Positions 8,318 through 18,027 of a stretch of DNA of 57,398 nucleotides are shown here, piece by piece. Position 1 is the stretch's first letter. Each line of letters opens with the position of its first letter. The stretch spans positions 67,667-125,064 of the forward strand of contig NZ_PGVH01000006.1 in NCBI RefSeq assembly GCF_004168585.1. The letters are read 5' to 3'. The notes below the pieces were generated by a model. It saw only the letters and a program-made list of their open reading frames with translations. It was not told where the DNA came from and ran no database searches. This DNA is from Shewanella sp. OPT22 (GTDB taxonomy: Bacteria > Pseudomonadota > Gammaproteobacteria > Enterobacterales > Shewanellaceae). Both the position numbers and the translations under genes were made by a program.

Positions 8318-9343
8318 TTAATCCCAATTGAGAATGACTTTACCTGATTGACCTGAGCGCATGACATCAAACCCTTCTTGGAAATCATCAACAGAGTAGC
8401 TATGAGTGATGATAGGAGAAATATCCAAGCCAGACTGAATTAAACTGGCCATTTTGTACCAAGTTTCAAACATTTCACGACCATAAATGCCTTTAATGGT
8501 TAACCCTTTAAAGATCACTTTGCTCCAATCAACGCCCATATCCTCTGGTGGAATGCCTAACATGGCAATTTTTCCGCCGTGATTCATTGAATCAAGCATG
8601 GCGCTGAATGCTGAAGGTACGCCTGACATTTCTAGGCCAACATCAAACCCTTCTGTCATGCCTAATTCTTGCATTACGTCATTGAGGTTTTCATTGGCTA
8701 CATTTACAGTGCGTGTTGCGCCCATTTTACGAGCTAAGTCCAAACGGTATTCATTAACATCAGTGATGACAACATGACGGGCACCTACATGTTTACAAAC
8801 TGCTGCAGCCATAATACCAATAGGGCCCGCACCAGTAATCAGCACATCTTCACCAACGAGATCGAATGATAATGCGGTATGAACGGCATTGCCAAACGGA
8901 TCAAAAATAGAGGCTAATTCATCGCTCACATCATCAGGGATTTTGAAGGCGTTGAAAGCGGGAATGACTAAGTACTCAGCAAATGAACCTTCACGGTTGA
9001 CACCGACACCAGACGTATTGCGACATAAATGTGTGCGGCCACCGCGACAATTACGGCAATGACCACAAACTAAGTGACCTTCACCAGAAACGCGATCGCC
9101 AATCTCGAAGCCTTTTACACCTTCACCGACACCAACAACTTCGCCTAAATACTCATGACCAACAACCATTGGTACAGGGATCGTCGCTTGTGACCAGTCA
9201 TCCCAGTTGTAAATGTGAATATCTGTCCCACATATGGCGGTTTTTTTGATTTTTATCAGTAGGTCGTTATAGCCCATCTCTGGTGTTGGAGCATCAACCA
9301 TCCAAATGCCGACTTCAGGTTTTAATTTACTTAGCGCTTTCAT
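8318..9343 (-). CDS. tdh: L-threonine 3-dehydrogenase
   Basis: NAD-dependent zinc alcohol dehydrogenase family enzyme that oxidises L-threonine to 2-amino-3-ketobutyrate. Length 341 equals that of E. coli Tdh. It has the catalytic zinc site [13 protein letters not shown] (Cys 38), [12 protein letters not shown], a structural zinc cluster [15 protein letters not shown] and a nucleotide site [12 protein letters not shown]. It lies 50 bases after kbl, and the two enzymes act in sequence to turn threonine into glycine and acetyl-CoA. Confidence 0.96.
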   Translation of the reverse strand: MKALSKLKPEVGIWMVDAPTPEMGYNDLLIKIKKTAICGTDIHIYNWDDWSQATIPVPMVVGHEYLGEVVGVGEGVKGFEIGDRVSGEGHLVCGHCRNCRGGRTHLCRNTSGVGVNREGSFAEYLVIPAFNAFKIPDDVSDELASIFDPFGNAVHTALSFDLVGEDVLITGAGPIGIMAAAVCKHVGARHVVITDVNEYRLDLARKMGATRTVNVANENLNDVMQELGMTEGFDVGLEMSGVPSAFSAMLDSMNHGGKIAMLGIPPEDMGVDWSKVIFKGLTIKGIYGREMFETWYKMASLIQSGLDISPIITHSYSVDDFQEGFDVMRSGQSGKVILNWD

Positions 9344-9393
9344 TTAAAACACAATCCTAAAATGGCCCAGAAAATCTGGGCTGAACAATAATA

Positions 9394-10590
9394 TTAAGCA
9401 ATGATGCCTATTTCTTTTGCGATACGAGTAAAGGCTTCAATGGCTTTATCAAGTTGCGCACGAGTATGTGCTGCAGACATTTGTGTACGGATACGGGCTT
9501 GCCCTTTAGGGACGACAGGGAACGAGAAACCAATGACATAGATGTGCTCGGCAAGTAAGCGATCAGCATAATCACTTGCAACCTTTGCATCACCAATCAT
9601 CACTGGCACGATTGCATGGTCAGCCCCGGCAAGCGTGAAGCCTGCAGCGGTCATTTGCTCACGGAAATACGCAGCATTAGCTTTAACTTGTTCGCGTAAG
9701 TCTGCGCCTTGTTTTAGCATCTCTAAAACAGTAATTGAGGCACTTACAATGGCTGGAGCCAATGAATTTGAGAACAGGTATGGGCGAGAACGTTGACGTA
9801 GCCAATCAATCACTTCTTTTTTGCCAGAAGTGAAACCACCTGAAGCGCCGCCTAATGCCTTACCTAATGTACCGGTAATGATGTCTACTCTGTCCATGAC
9901 GTCACAATGTTCATGAGTACCACGACCATCTTGTCCTACAAAACCTACGGCGTGAGAGTCATCAACCATCACAAGGGCGCCGTACTTATCGGCTAAATCA
10001 CACACACCTTGTAAATTTGCAATCACACCATCCATAGAGAAGACGCCATCCGTCGCAATTAAAATATTACGAGCGCCAGCTTCTTTTGCGGCTTGCAGCT
10101 GTTTTTCAAGATCTGCCATGTCGTTATTGGCATAGCGGAAACGTTTGGCTTTACACAGTCTCACGCCATCAATGATAGATGCGTGGTTTAGTGCATCAGA
10201 TACAATGGCATCGTTAGCATCCAATATCGTCTCAAAAAGACCGGCGTTGGCATCGAAGCAAGAAGAGTAAAGAATGGTGTCTTCCATGCCTAAGAATTCA
10301 CTAATAGAAGCTTCAAGTTCTTTATGAATCCCTTGAGTACCACAAATAAATCGCACTGAAGCCATCCCAAAACCATGAGCATCCAACCCATCTTGGGCAG
10401 CCTTAACCAGTTCAGGATGATTCGCTAGGCCTAGATAGTTGTTTGCGCAGAAGTTAATGACTTCTTCGTTATTGACTTGAATTGCGGTTTGCTGTGGCGA
10501 AACAATCACTCGCTCACTTTTATATAAACCCTCAGCTTTGATGTCTGTTAACTGCTGATTCATTTGCTCATAAAACGATGGTGAGGCCAC
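9394..10590 (-). CDS. kbl: Glycine C-acetyltransferase (2-amino-3-ketobutyrate CoA ligase)
   Basis: PLP-dependent alpha-oxoamine synthase family enzyme that splits 2-amino-3-ketobutyrate with CoA into glycine and acetyl-CoA. Length is 398. Visible motifs are [27 protein letters not shown] and the PLP lysine in [14 protein letters not shown]. The start is GTG at 10590, supported by AAGGAGAG 6 bases upstream on the minus strand. First gene of the kbl-tdh operon. Confidence 0.96.
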   Translation of the reverse strand: MASPSFYEQMNQQLTDIKAEGLYKSERVIVSPQQTAIQVNNEEVINFCANNYLGLANHPELVKAAQDGLDAHGFGMASVRFICGTQGIHKELEASISEFLGMEDTILYSSCFDANAGLFETILDANDAIVSDALNHASIIDGVRLCKAKRFRYANNDMADLEKQLQAAKEAGARNILIATDGVFSMDGVIANLQGVCDLADKYGALVMVDDSHAVGFVGQDGRGTHEHCDVMDRVDIITGTLGKALGGASGGFTSGKKEVIDWLRQRSRPYLFSNSLAPAIVSASITVLEMLKQGADLREQVKANAAYFREQMTAAGFTLAGADHAIVPVMIGDAKVASDYADRLLAEHIYVIGFSFPVVPKGQARIRTQMSAAHTRAQLDKAIEAFTRIAKEIGIIA

Positions 10591-10698
10591 AGAGTCTCTC
10601 CTTTACTAATAAAGTGGGTAGGCTTAACTCAGGAAATACTGATCATTAAGCTCGTTATTGGGAGTGCTTGGGATTCTAACTCTTTATTTCATGTTGAT

Positions 10699-10733
10699 AA
10701 AAGCCCTAGGAAGGAAAATATGTGGGCTTTTTT
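10699..10733. terminator. hairpin with T-tract between kbl and the TetR gene
   Basis: Arms AAAAGCCC (10699-10706) and GGGCTTTT (10724-10731). The plus strand ends in six T (10728-10733), the minus strand in only four. On the minus strand it could stop transcription from the TetR gene. The better plus-strand tract has no known plus-strand gene before it. Confidence 0.55.
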
Positions 10734-10750
10734 GACTAGTTATCTCAATC

Positions 10751-10777
10751 CACTGCATTAGTTTTACTAATGCAGTG
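10751..10777. repeat. 12-bp perfect hairpin downstream of the TetR gene
   Basis: Arms 10751-10762 (CACTGCATTAGT) and 10766-10777 pair perfectly around a TTT loop, 19 bases past the TetR stop. There is no U-tract on either strand. It may protect the mRNA 3' end or help the next hairpin to terminate. Confidence 0.6.
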
Positions 10778-10795
10778 AGGTGAAGGTAGGATGAA

Positions 10796-11449
10796 TCAAG
10801 CTACTTCGTCAGCTTGATCCATTAACTGATTGTAGTGGGTTTCAAGACGAGAGAACGTATCTCTTGAGTCAGCCGTTGCATAAGCTTTAGTGATCATAAT
10901 CACGCGAAGCACACCTTCATATAAGCATGCTTTGGTGATGGTCGTTTTGCTGGATTGGGCAAGCTTGTAACTGATCCATGATGCTAATACCAACTTCATG
11001 GTATCGGCTAATTGAGGTACTTCATCCTCAGTGAGTGTGATGACGTTGTCATTGTTCATTTGTTCAATGATACGAGTTGCCCGCATTTGTACCATTTGCT
11101 GAATATGCAAATAATCGGCTTTAAGCGTCTTATCTTGACCTAGAATGTCTGTAAGGTTGGCGTAAAAGAAACGAAACTTCCAGAGTACGTAGAACATGGC
11201 ATCAAAATAAGTTACCAGCATTTCAACATCAAGCTTTTGCTCTTGATAAGGTTGAAAGCTTGATTCTAAATGTGCTTCATATTGTTTAAAGATACTTTGG
11301 ATGATGTCTTGTTTATTGCGGAAATGGTAATAAAGATTGCCCGGACTTATCCCTAAATGTGCCGCAATATGGTTAGTCGTGATCGTTCTCTCACCGTGCT
11401 CATTAAACAGCTCGATACTAGCTTGAATTATTTTGTCACGAGTTTTCAT
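10796..11449 (-). CDS. TetR/AcrR family transcriptional regulator
   Basis: DNA-binding repressor-type protein of about 217 residues. The N-terminal helix-turn-helix is clear: KIIQASIELFNEHGERTITT, then HIAAHLGISPGNLYYHFRNK, ending with KQDIIQSIF. The C-terminal ligand domain is helical and not diagnostic. The ATG at 11449 is preferred over a TTG at 11461, since GGAAAA lies 8 bases before it. It is divergent from waaA with about 140 bases between, and upstream of kbl on the same strand. Its ligand and targets cannot be told from the sequence. It is not SlmA or FabR by its motifs. Confidence 0.88.
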   Translation of the reverse strand: MKTRDKIIQASIELFNEHGERTITTNHIAAHLGISPGNLYYHFRNKQDIIQSIFKQYEAHLESSFQPYQEQKLDVEMLVTYFDAMFYVLWKFRFFYANLTDILGQDKTLKADYLHIQQMVQMRATRIIEQMNNDNVITLTEDEVPQLADTMKLVLASWISYKLAQSSKTTITKACLYEGVLRVIMITKAYATADSRDTFSRLETHYNQLMDQADEVA

Positions 11450-11589
11450 GTAGTTTTCCAATGATTGATACTTGTTGAAATTAAAATCACTAACGGTAAT
11501 TTATAGGGCTGCCCGTTTACGCTATTTTTTCGGGTATGGTAGCATTGCTCACATTATTGACGCAAAACTCTAAAATAAGGCACTTTTTC

Positions 11590-12846
11590 ATGAACCGCTT
11601 TTGGTATTCGGCGATGTTATACCTTGCCTTCCCTTTGATAATTTTATATCTGATCATTCGAGCGGTTAAGAGCCCAGATTATCGTGTACGTTGGAAAGAA
11701 CGATTCGGGTTTGCATCTTTGAAAGCCACAGATGTACTCGTTCATACCGCATCTATGGGGGAGACCATAGCAGCATTACCACTTATTCGTAAAATTTTAG
11801 CGTCAGCACCCGATATTAAAGTGACCATCACCACAACTAGCCCAACAGGGTCTGCTCAAGTGATAAAAGCCTTTGGTGACAAGGTTCAGCACGTCTATTT
11901 ACCGGTAGATGTCTCTTACTGTGTTAAGCGTTTTTTGGGGCAGTTACAGCCCAAAAAAGTGGTTATTCTAGAGACCGAACTTTGGCCTAATTTATTACAT
12001 TTTGCTAAACAGTGTGGTGCGAAAACATTCATCAGTAACGCTCGTCTATCAGAAAAGTCTGCAGCCAATTATCAAAAATGGCCAAAGTTGACGAAAAGTA
12101 TCTTAAGCAGCATCGATATTATTGCGGTACAAACCGAAGCAGAACAACAGCGTTTTATTGAGTTAGGTTTCGATGCCTCAAACATTCATGTCTCAGGTAG
12201 TTTGAAGTTTGATGTAACAGTGAGTGAAGAATTAATTGAACGTGGGCAAAAGTTGAGGGCTGAATGGCAAAAACTAGGTGCCCCCGTTTGGATTGCTGGT
12301 AGTGTCCACCCAGGTGAGTTTGCTCAGGTTTTGGAGGCCCACCAACAATTATTAGTGCATCATCCTGACGCATTGTTAATTATGGTGCCAAGACACCCTG
12401 AAAAGTTCGAGTTAGCGGCTGAAAAAATACAATCGTCGGGTTTAGTGATGAGCCGCAGAAGTACAGGTGATCATGTTGACGCAAACACTCAAGTTCTACT
12501 CGGAGATACCATGGGTGAAATGATGTTGTTTTTTGCGACCGCCGATCAAGCCTATATCGGTGGCTCGATGATCGAGCATGGTGGCCAGAATCCCCTTGAA
12601 GCCGCAGCCGTTGGCTTAGCTCTGGTTATGGGTGAATCACGTTATAATTTCACTGATATCTGCCAGTTATTAACCGATTCAGGTGCTATGGTTAAGTGCT
12701 CAGACGACAAAACATTATCTCTGCATCTTAATGACGGGTTTACTGATCCTCAATTACTGAAACAGCGTCAAAAGCAAGCTCAATCTGTGGTGCTGGCCAA
12801 TAAAGGCGCAGTAGAAAAACAATTTACCATGTTTCGTCTTATTTGA
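11590..12846 (+). CDS. waaA: 3-deoxy-D-manno-octulosonic acid transferase WaaA
   Basis: Membrane-anchored GT30 enzyme that adds Kdo residues from CMP-Kdo to the lipid A precursor. About 418 residues from ATG 11590 (ATAAGG at 11575-11580); an earlier GTG at 11536 would only add a tail before the anchor. Residues 1-30 form the membrane anchor, VHTASMGETIAALPLI carries the catalytic Glu region, and later ETELWPN, GSVHPGE, VPRHPEKF, GSMIEHGGQNPLEAAA match the family. Its 3' end overlaps convergent kdkA by 8 bases. Confidence 0.95.
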   Translation: MNRFWYSAMLYLAFPLIILYLIIRAVKSPDYRVRWKERFGFASLKATDVLVHTASMGETIAALPLIRKILASAPDIKVTITTTSPTGSAQVIKAFGDKVQHVYLPVDVSYCVKRFLGQLQPKKVVILETELWPNLLHFAKQCGAKTFISNARLSEKSAANYQKWPKLTKSILSSIDIIAVQTEAEQQRFIELGFDASNIHVSGSLKFDVTVSEELIERGQKLRAEWQKLGAPVWIAGSVHPGEFAQVLEAHQQLLVHHPDALLIMVPRHPEKFELAAEKIQSSGLVMSRRSTGDHVDANTQVLLGDTMGEMMLFFATADQAYIGGSMIEHGGQNPLEAAAVGLALVMGESRYNFTDICQLLTDSGAMVKCSDDKTLSLHLNDGFTDPQLLKQRQKQAQSVVLANKGAVEKQFTMFRLI

Positions 12847-13570
12847 GAGCCAATTGATAACCGGATAATAAGTCCTGCCAGTTGTGGTCGGTAAAGTGCA
12901 AACTGGCAAGCTTACCTTTTTCTTTATCGAATGAGCGGCGCAATCGAGCCATATTCGCTTGTTGCCAAGAAGACTTTGGTTTTCTGAGTTCGCCTCGATC
13001 AAAATCAATGAGGTAGAACTTATTTTCGGATAATAGAATATTTTTAATATTCAAGTCTGCGTGGAATACACCGTGATTGTGAAAGCGAGCGATTTCTTTG
13101 CCTAATTGATGCCATAAATTTTGAGGCAGAGGCGAGTTAGATAAGACAGCGTGTAAATCTTTCGAATCCTCAATGAGTTCTATCAGAATGTCACCACGAT
13201 ACCAAAGAGCAATGCGCTCAATTTTTGCTGCTATGGGTTTTGGTACGGGTAATCCGAGTTGATGCATTTCTTCAAGTAAACGGAATTCAGCAATTGGACG
13301 AGTCTGTTGGACACCAGGGAAGCAATATAAATCATCACTGAATTTCGCCATTAAACCACCGCGCCAATAATGACGTAAAACCCAAGGTTTGGTGTCATGG
13401 GAGACAAACCAAGTTGTGCGTCTCCCCGTTGATGTACCAACAATCGCATTATTCTCTTGCCAAAAATGAGCGTCGAAATGGCTGGCCGTGAGCGAGTGAT
13501 GCTTAGGATTTGAATAAGCTAGAGTGATATTTTTATAAGTTGAAAGCAGCATTATTTTTCGCTTAGTCAT
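12839..13570 (-). CDS. kdkA: 3-deoxy-D-manno-octulosonic acid kinase KdkA
   Basis: Kinase that phosphorylates the Kdo residue of the LPS inner core at O-4 with ATP, typical of species that add a single Kdo. The 243 residues carry a protein-kinase-like fold with catalytic loop FHADLNIKNIL and metal-binding LIDFDRGELR. It is convergent with waaA, and the two stop codons overlap by 8 bases. The pair waaA/kdkA predicts one phosphorylated Kdo in the core. Confidence 0.93.
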   Translation of the reverse strand: MTKRKIMLLSTYKNITLAYSNPKHHSLTASHFDAHFWQENNAIVGTSTGRRTTWFVSHDTKPWVLRHYWRGGLMAKFSDDLYCFPGVQQTRPIAEFRLLEEMHQLGLPVPKPIAAKIERIALWYRGDILIELIEDSKDLHAVLSNSPLPQNLWHQLGKEIARFHNHGVFHADLNIKNILLSENKFYLIDFDRGELRKPKSSWQQANMARLRRSFDKEKGKLASLHFTDHNWQDLLSGYQLALK

Positions 13571-13629
13571 GGTACTGCAAAGTATTCTACATTAAGATCC
13601 ATTTCTTACGCTAATTTGCTGGGAAAAGC

Positions 13630-14649
13630 ATGAAGTTAGATTTATCGACAAAACATACTCTTTGCGTATTGAGGCTATCGGCCATTGGTGACGTCTGTCA
13701 TGCCGTGGCTATGGTTCAAGCCATTCAAAAGCAATACTCACACATAGAGATTACTTGGGTGATTGGAAAGGTTGAATATCAACTGGTAAAAAATCTGCCA
13801 AATATCAATTTTGTTATTTTCGATAAATCACAAGGGTGGCGAAGTTATACCAACTTAAGGAAAGCACTCTCAAAGCAAAAATTTGATGTGTTATTACACA
13901 TGCAAGTGGCACTTAGGGCAAGTGTTGCATCCTTAATGATTCGTGCCGATATTAAAGTTGGCTTTGATAAAGCCAGAGCCAAAGAAGGGCAGTGGCTATT
14001 TACTAATCACAAAATATTACCACAAGATCAACCTCATGTTCTCGATGGTTTTATGGGATTCGCAACCGCAATTGGTGTTGAAAACATCCAGCCAAGTTGG
14101 GATATACCGATATCCAGTGCCGATCTTAAGTGGGCAAAACAGCAAGCCACAGAAGATAATATTTTTGTTATCTGTCCTGCTGCGAGTAAAGCTGAGCGAA
14201 ACTGGCTTCCTGAGCGTTATGCTGAAGTTGCCGATTATATGGCTGAAAAAGGCTACCAAGTTATGTTGTGTGGTGGGCCGTCTCAATTAGAGCGTAACCT
14301 TGCTAATAGCATCATAAAAAGTACGAAACACGGCTTAACAAACCTTGTTGGTAAAAGTAGTTTGTTGCAGCTGTTGGCATTGCTGAAACAGGCAAATTTA
14401 GTCCTTGCGCCAGATACTGGCCCTGCGCATATGGCTACGACACAGGGTACACCTGTTATTGGTCTTTATGCACACTCTAATCCAGGTAGAACAGGACCAT
14501 ACAATCATCAAGATCGTGTAGTCAGTGTGTATGATGCAGTAATTAAACAGCAAATAGACGGTGAGATTGCTTGGGGGGTTAGAGCAAAAGGTGCCGATTT
14601 GATGTCACTTATTGATGTAGAACGTGTGAAAAAGCAACTGATAATTTAA
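13630..14649 (+). CDS. Glycosyltransferase family 9 (heptosyltransferase-like)
   Basis: GT9 protein of 339 residues, the family of WaaC/WaaF heptosyltransferases that use ADP-heptose in LPS core synthesis. N-terminal motif LCVLRLSAIGDVCHAVAMV and C-terminal donor-site motifs APDTGPAHMAT and PVIGLYAHSNPGRTGPY are typical. It is divergent from kdkA and heads a plus-strand run of core genes. Which heptose it adds cannot be fixed from sequence alone. Confidence 0.88.
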   Translation: MKLDLSTKHTLCVLRLSAIGDVCHAVAMVQAIQKQYSHIEITWVIGKVEYQLVKNLPNINFVIFDKSQGWRSYTNLRKALSKQKFDVLLHMQVALRASVASLMIRADIKVGFDKARAKEGQWLFTNHKILPQDQPHVLDGFMGFATAIGVENIQPSWDIPISSADLKWAKQQATEDNIFVICPAASKAERNWLPERYAEVADYMAEKGYQVMLCGGPSQLERNLANSIIKSTKHGLTNLVGKSSLLQLLALLKQANLVLAPDTGPAHMATTQGTPVIGLYAHSNPGRTGPYNHQDRVVSVYDAVIKQQIDGEIAWGVRAKGADLMSLIDVERVKKQLII

Positions 14650-14671
14650 TCGAAAGGATTTTAGACGAACA

Positions 14672-15694
14672 ATGCGCTATTTATTTTACGTTACGCTTTC
14701 ATATTCTTACAGTGTACTTAGACCTCTGGAAAATGAAATCAAAAAAAGAGGAGATGCAGTTGCATGGTTTATTCCTCAAGGTTCCGAAGCGGAAGCTTTT
14801 CTTGGCAAGGATGATGTTCGCTTACATTCAGTGGATAAAGTAAAACACTATTCACCTGATGCTGTCATTGCTCCTGGAAATTACATTCCAGATTTCTTTC
14901 CGGGCATAAAAGTACAAGTTTTCCACGGTTTTGATTCGGGGAAAAAAAATAAATTTAACGTCCGCGGGTTTTACGACTTGTATTGTACACAAGGGCCGAA
15001 CATCACCGAAGCATTCAATCAATTACAAGACGGTACGTTTGAAGTTGTAGAGACCGGATGGGCTAAGCTCGACCCATTATTTCAATTGCATGCTGATACT
15101 CCTCTATTTCAGTCAGAGCAACCTGTGATTTTGTATGCCCCAACATTTTCGCCTAAACTAACCAGTACTTATGAACTATTGCCTCAAATTAAAGCGTTAC
15201 TTGAACAAGAAAATTGGCACTGGATTGTGAAGTTGCATCCCAAAGCAACGACTGAAGAAATTGAAATGTTTAAAGCATTGTCTTGCTCAAAGCTGACATT
15301 TGTGGAAACAGGAGATGTGATCCCTTTGCTGCAAGCTGCAGATGTTTTATTGTCTGACACATCATCGATTTTGGCGGAATTTGCACTGCAAAATAAGCCT
15401 GTTGTTGCCTTAAATAATCGTATGCCACAGGATTGGATGATAAATATCTCTGAACCCAATGATCTTGGGGATTCACTGAAAACAGCATTAAACGCAGAGC
15501 CAGAGCAAATCAATAAAATTGAAAATCATTGTCGAGCGATTCACCCTTACCGGGATGGGTTATCGAGTGCTCGAGTGCTCAATGCCACGGAACAGTTAAT
15601 TGGGAGAGGGACTGAACATTTTAAATCTAAGCCATTGAACCTCATCAGGCGTATCAAAATGAGAAAAAAACTGGGCTACTTCAAATGGCGCTAA
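14672..15694 (+). CDS. CDP-glycerol glycerophosphotransferase-like protein (first copy)
   Basis: GT-B type protein of 340 residues resembling the Glyphos_transf family (TagB/TagF), which transfers polyol phosphate from CDP-glycerol or a similar donor. Markers are QVFHGFDSGKKNKFNVRGFY near residue 83-102, ETGWAKLDPLFQ near 127, ILYAPTFSPKLTSTYELL, KLHPKAT and LLSDTSSILAEFALQNKPVV. AAGGA lies 14 bases before the ATG. A second family member is at 18998 and a putative CDP-polyol synthase at 18028. Donor and acceptor are inferred from family and context. Confidence 0.8.
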   Translation: MRYLFYVTLSYSYSVLRPLENEIKKRGDAVAWFIPQGSEAEAFLGKDDVRLHSVDKVKHYSPDAVIAPGNYIPDFFPGIKVQVFHGFDSGKKNKFNVRGFYDLYCTQGPNITEAFNQLQDGTFEVVETGWAKLDPLFQLHADTPLFQSEQPVILYAPTFSPKLTSTYELLPQIKALLEQENWHWIVKLHPKATTEEIEMFKALSCSKLTFVETGDVIPLLQAADVLLSDTSSILAEFALQNKPVVALNNRMPQDWMINISEPNDLGDSLKTALNAEPEQINKIENHCRAIHPYRDGLSSARVLNATEQLIGRGTEHFKSKPLNLIRRIKMRKKLGYFKWR

Positions 15695-15803
15695 ATGCTT
15701 AGCAAAGTCAGCCTCACTGAAAGGGTAGCTTTATTGATGACTGAACTTTTTCCCATAATTTAGCACCAATGCTAATGATTCTTTATACATTAAAGGTCGC
15801 ACT

Positions 15804-16865
15804 ATGAGTACAAGAATTGTTCGATTTTTGTTTGTTCCTGTTTCTTCAATAAAAGGAATTGGGGAGTATATGCGTTCGCTTATTTTAGCGAACGAAATAA
15901 AAAAGACATGGCCTAATGCAGAAATTAAATTCATTTTAAATCGCCACACTAAGTATGCGTCAACATGTCCATTTGAGACTGAGCTATTAGACAATTCGCC
16001 AACAATGCATACTCAAGAAGTGAATCACATTATTGAGGCGTTCCGTCCAAATGTTGTTGTATTTGATGCATCAGGTCGTCAAGCACAGCTGGCTAAGGCT
16101 AAATCTGTCGGCGCAACGACGGTATTTATTAGTCAGCATGCTAAAAAACGCAGAAGAGGCATGAAGTGGAAACGAGCTCGATATACCGATTTTCATTTTG
16201 TAGCACAGCCTGAATTTGCTATTGCGCCAATAAGCTGGATTCAGCGAATTAAGTTTAAATTGATGAATAAACCGAAACCTGAATGTGTTGGGATATTTTT
16301 TGAACGGTCAATAACAGCGCAAAAAGAACATGTATTAGCTAAGTATGATGTTCAAAACAAGAAGTACATTATTGTTAGTGCTGGTTCAGGAGGGCACAGA
16401 AAAGGTGATAATGTCGTTGCTGATGTCTTTTTTAAAGCGGCGGAGCTGCTAGCTAAAAGCTCAAACATCAAAACACTAATCGTGATGGGACCAAGTTACC
16501 CTAACAAGCTGCCAAAGTCCGATTTTGTTACGGTCATATCTAAACTCAATAATGCAGAGTTTATAGCTCTAATCGATGGTGCCAAGACTGCTGTTTTAAG
16601 TGGAGGCGGAGCACTGCTTCAAGCTCTGGCGTTAAAGGTTCCTGTTATCACTTGCCCAGTGTCAAAAGATCAACCTACTAGAATTGAAGCTTGTAAATCT
16701 CAAGGACTAGTTATAAACACGAGTTTAGAGCAATTAGTGTCAGAAATTTCGACATTAACTTCTGATGAGAATTTAAAAAGGGTAAGTGAAAGGTTACAAA
16801 GTGTAACTTCACAGAATGGTGTTGATGTCGTTATTGAGCATTTATCAAAAACATTGGATGATTAA
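15804..16865 (+). CDS. GT-B glycosyltransferase, MurG/GT28-like
   Basis: Protein of 353 residues with a two-domain GT-B layout. Residues 8-40 hold a first-domain entry (VPVSSIKGIGEYMRSLILAN), residues 190-210 a loop IIVSAGSGGHRKGDN, and residues 280-310 the donor-binding SGGGALLQALALKVPVITCP seen in GT28 proteins. It lacks close similarity to MurG itself. AAAGG lies before the ATG, and the next gene follows by 6 bases. A role in LPS core or surface glycan building is inferred from the neighbours. Confidence 0.72.
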   Translation: MSTRIVRFLFVPVSSIKGIGEYMRSLILANEIKKTWPNAEIKFILNRHTKYASTCPFETELLDNSPTMHTQEVNHIIEAFRPNVVVFDASGRQAQLAKAKSVGATTVFISQHAKKRRRGMKWKRARYTDFHFVAQPEFAIAPISWIQRIKFKLMNKPKPECVGIFFERSITAQKEHVLAKYDVQNKKYIIVSAGSGGHRKGDNVVADVFFKAAELLAKSSNIKTLIVMGPSYPNKLPKSDFVTVISKLNNAEFIALIDGAKTAVLSGGGALLQALALKVPVITCPVSKDQPTRIEACKSQGLVINTSLEQLVSEISTLTSDENLKRVSERLQSVTSQNGVDVVIEHLSKTLDD

Positions 16866-16871
16866 AATTAG

Positions 16872-17972
16872 ATGCAAAAAGCTAAAAGAGTCGCAATTGT
16901 AATTAATAGCCTGTCAGGTGGCGGAGCTGAAAAAGTCATGTTAACGCTTGCGATGGCATTACAACATTTAGGGCACCTTCCTTATTTAGTGTTACTCCAA
17001 AAAAAAGGTGAATATGACGTTCCTGAAAACATACCTTACCACGCCTGTTTTAACACGGATGAAAAGCACCTTGATGCGTTTTGGAAACGAGATAAATCAG
17101 CAAAACATCTAGCGCAAGAAATTCGAGGCATTGAATCGGAGTTTGGAGCCTTCGACTTATTTTTATCCAATCTTGATAAAACCAATATGCTGATGACAAA
17201 GACGGATTTATCGCCGCTATATTGTGTTGTGCATAACTCTGTTGAAGCTCAGCTCAGTCGACAAAAAAAGTTAGGTCCGCTGACGTATTTTAAAATGTTG
17301 TACGCAAAAAAGAGTATGTCGAACCAAAATCTCATCTGTGTTTCAAATGGCATTGCGAATGAGATTAATGAGGTTAAGCGCTTCATACCTAAGTCTATTA
17401 GAACTATCTATAATCCGTTTGACTTACAGGGTATTCAGCGTTTTTCTAACGAGGATAGTGAGAGTATTCCAAAAAGCGATTTTCTAATTCATGTTGGACG
17501 AGTTGCCAAGCAAAAAAGGCACGATATTTTGTTTTCGGCCTTAAAGTTAACAAAATCGACACTGCCCTTGGTTTTGCTGTGTAATAACCCTAAGAAAGCA
17601 ATGAAGTTGGCTAAGCAACATGGTGTTGAAGACAGGGTTATTATCCCTGGCTTTCAAACTAACCCTTATGCTTGGATAAAACGAGCTAAAGCCATGGTGC
17701 TTAGCTCTGATTTTGAAGGCTTACCTACGGTGCTTATTGAAGCATTGGCTTGTGGTACTCCGGTTGTGAGTACTGATTGTCCTCATGGGCCCAGTGAAAT
17801 TTTAACGGATGAATTATCTCAGTATCTTGTGCCTGTACGTCAGCCTAAACTGCTTGCAGAGAAAATTGATTTGGTACTTAAGGATGATCCTGATATTTCA
17901 AATGTCAGTGTGTTAGGGCAAGTAAATGCAGAAAATGTGGCTAAAGCATATCTTTCTTTAATTCAATCTTGA
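16872..17972 (+). CDS. GT4 glycosyltransferase
   Basis: GT-B glycosyltransferase of 366 residues, group 1 (GT4). The N-terminus VINSLSGGGAEKVMLTLA is the typical acceptor loop. The C-terminal domain has HVGRVAKQKRHDIL, DRVIIPGFQTNPYAWIKRA and SSDFEGLPTVLIEALACGTP (EX7E donor motif). It is tightly linked to the MurG-like gene. Sugar and acceptor are unknown; core or outer-core extension is likely. Confidence 0.88.
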   Translation: MQKAKRVAIVINSLSGGGAEKVMLTLAMALQHLGHLPYLVLLQKKGEYDVPENIPYHACFNTDEKHLDAFWKRDKSAKHLAQEIRGIESEFGAFDLFLSNLDKTNMLMTKTDLSPLYCVVHNSVEAQLSRQKKLGPLTYFKMLYAKKSMSNQNLICVSNGIANEINEVKRFIPKSIRTIYNPFDLQGIQRFSNEDSESIPKSDFLIHVGRVAKQKRHDILFSALKLTKSTLPLVLLCNNPKKAMKLAKQHGVEDRVIIPGFQTNPYAWIKRAKAMVLSSDFEGLPTVLIEALACGTPVVSTDCPHGPSEILTDELSQYLVPVRQPKLLAEKIDLVLKDDPDISNVSVLGQVNAENVAKAYLSLIQS

Positions 17973-17981
17973 GTGAATAGC

Positions 17982-18012
17982 ACAGGTAATAAGTAAATGT
18001 CTTATTACCTGT
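17982..18012. terminator. 12-bp perfect hairpin between convergent genes
   Basis: Arms 17982-17993 (ACAGGTAATAAG) and 18001-18012 pair perfectly around a 7-base loop. It lies midway in the 55-base gap between the GT4 gene and the convergent HIT/cytidylyltransferase gene. No U-tract on either strand, so a bidirectional 3'-end structure rather than a classic terminator. Confidence 0.6.
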
Positions 18013-18027
18013 AATTGAAGATATAAA

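Noticed and set aside
13943-14290. Plus-strand ORF of 115 codons inside the GT9 gene
   Set aside because: Shifted frame of the glycosyltransferase, whose own frame has the full set of family motifs.
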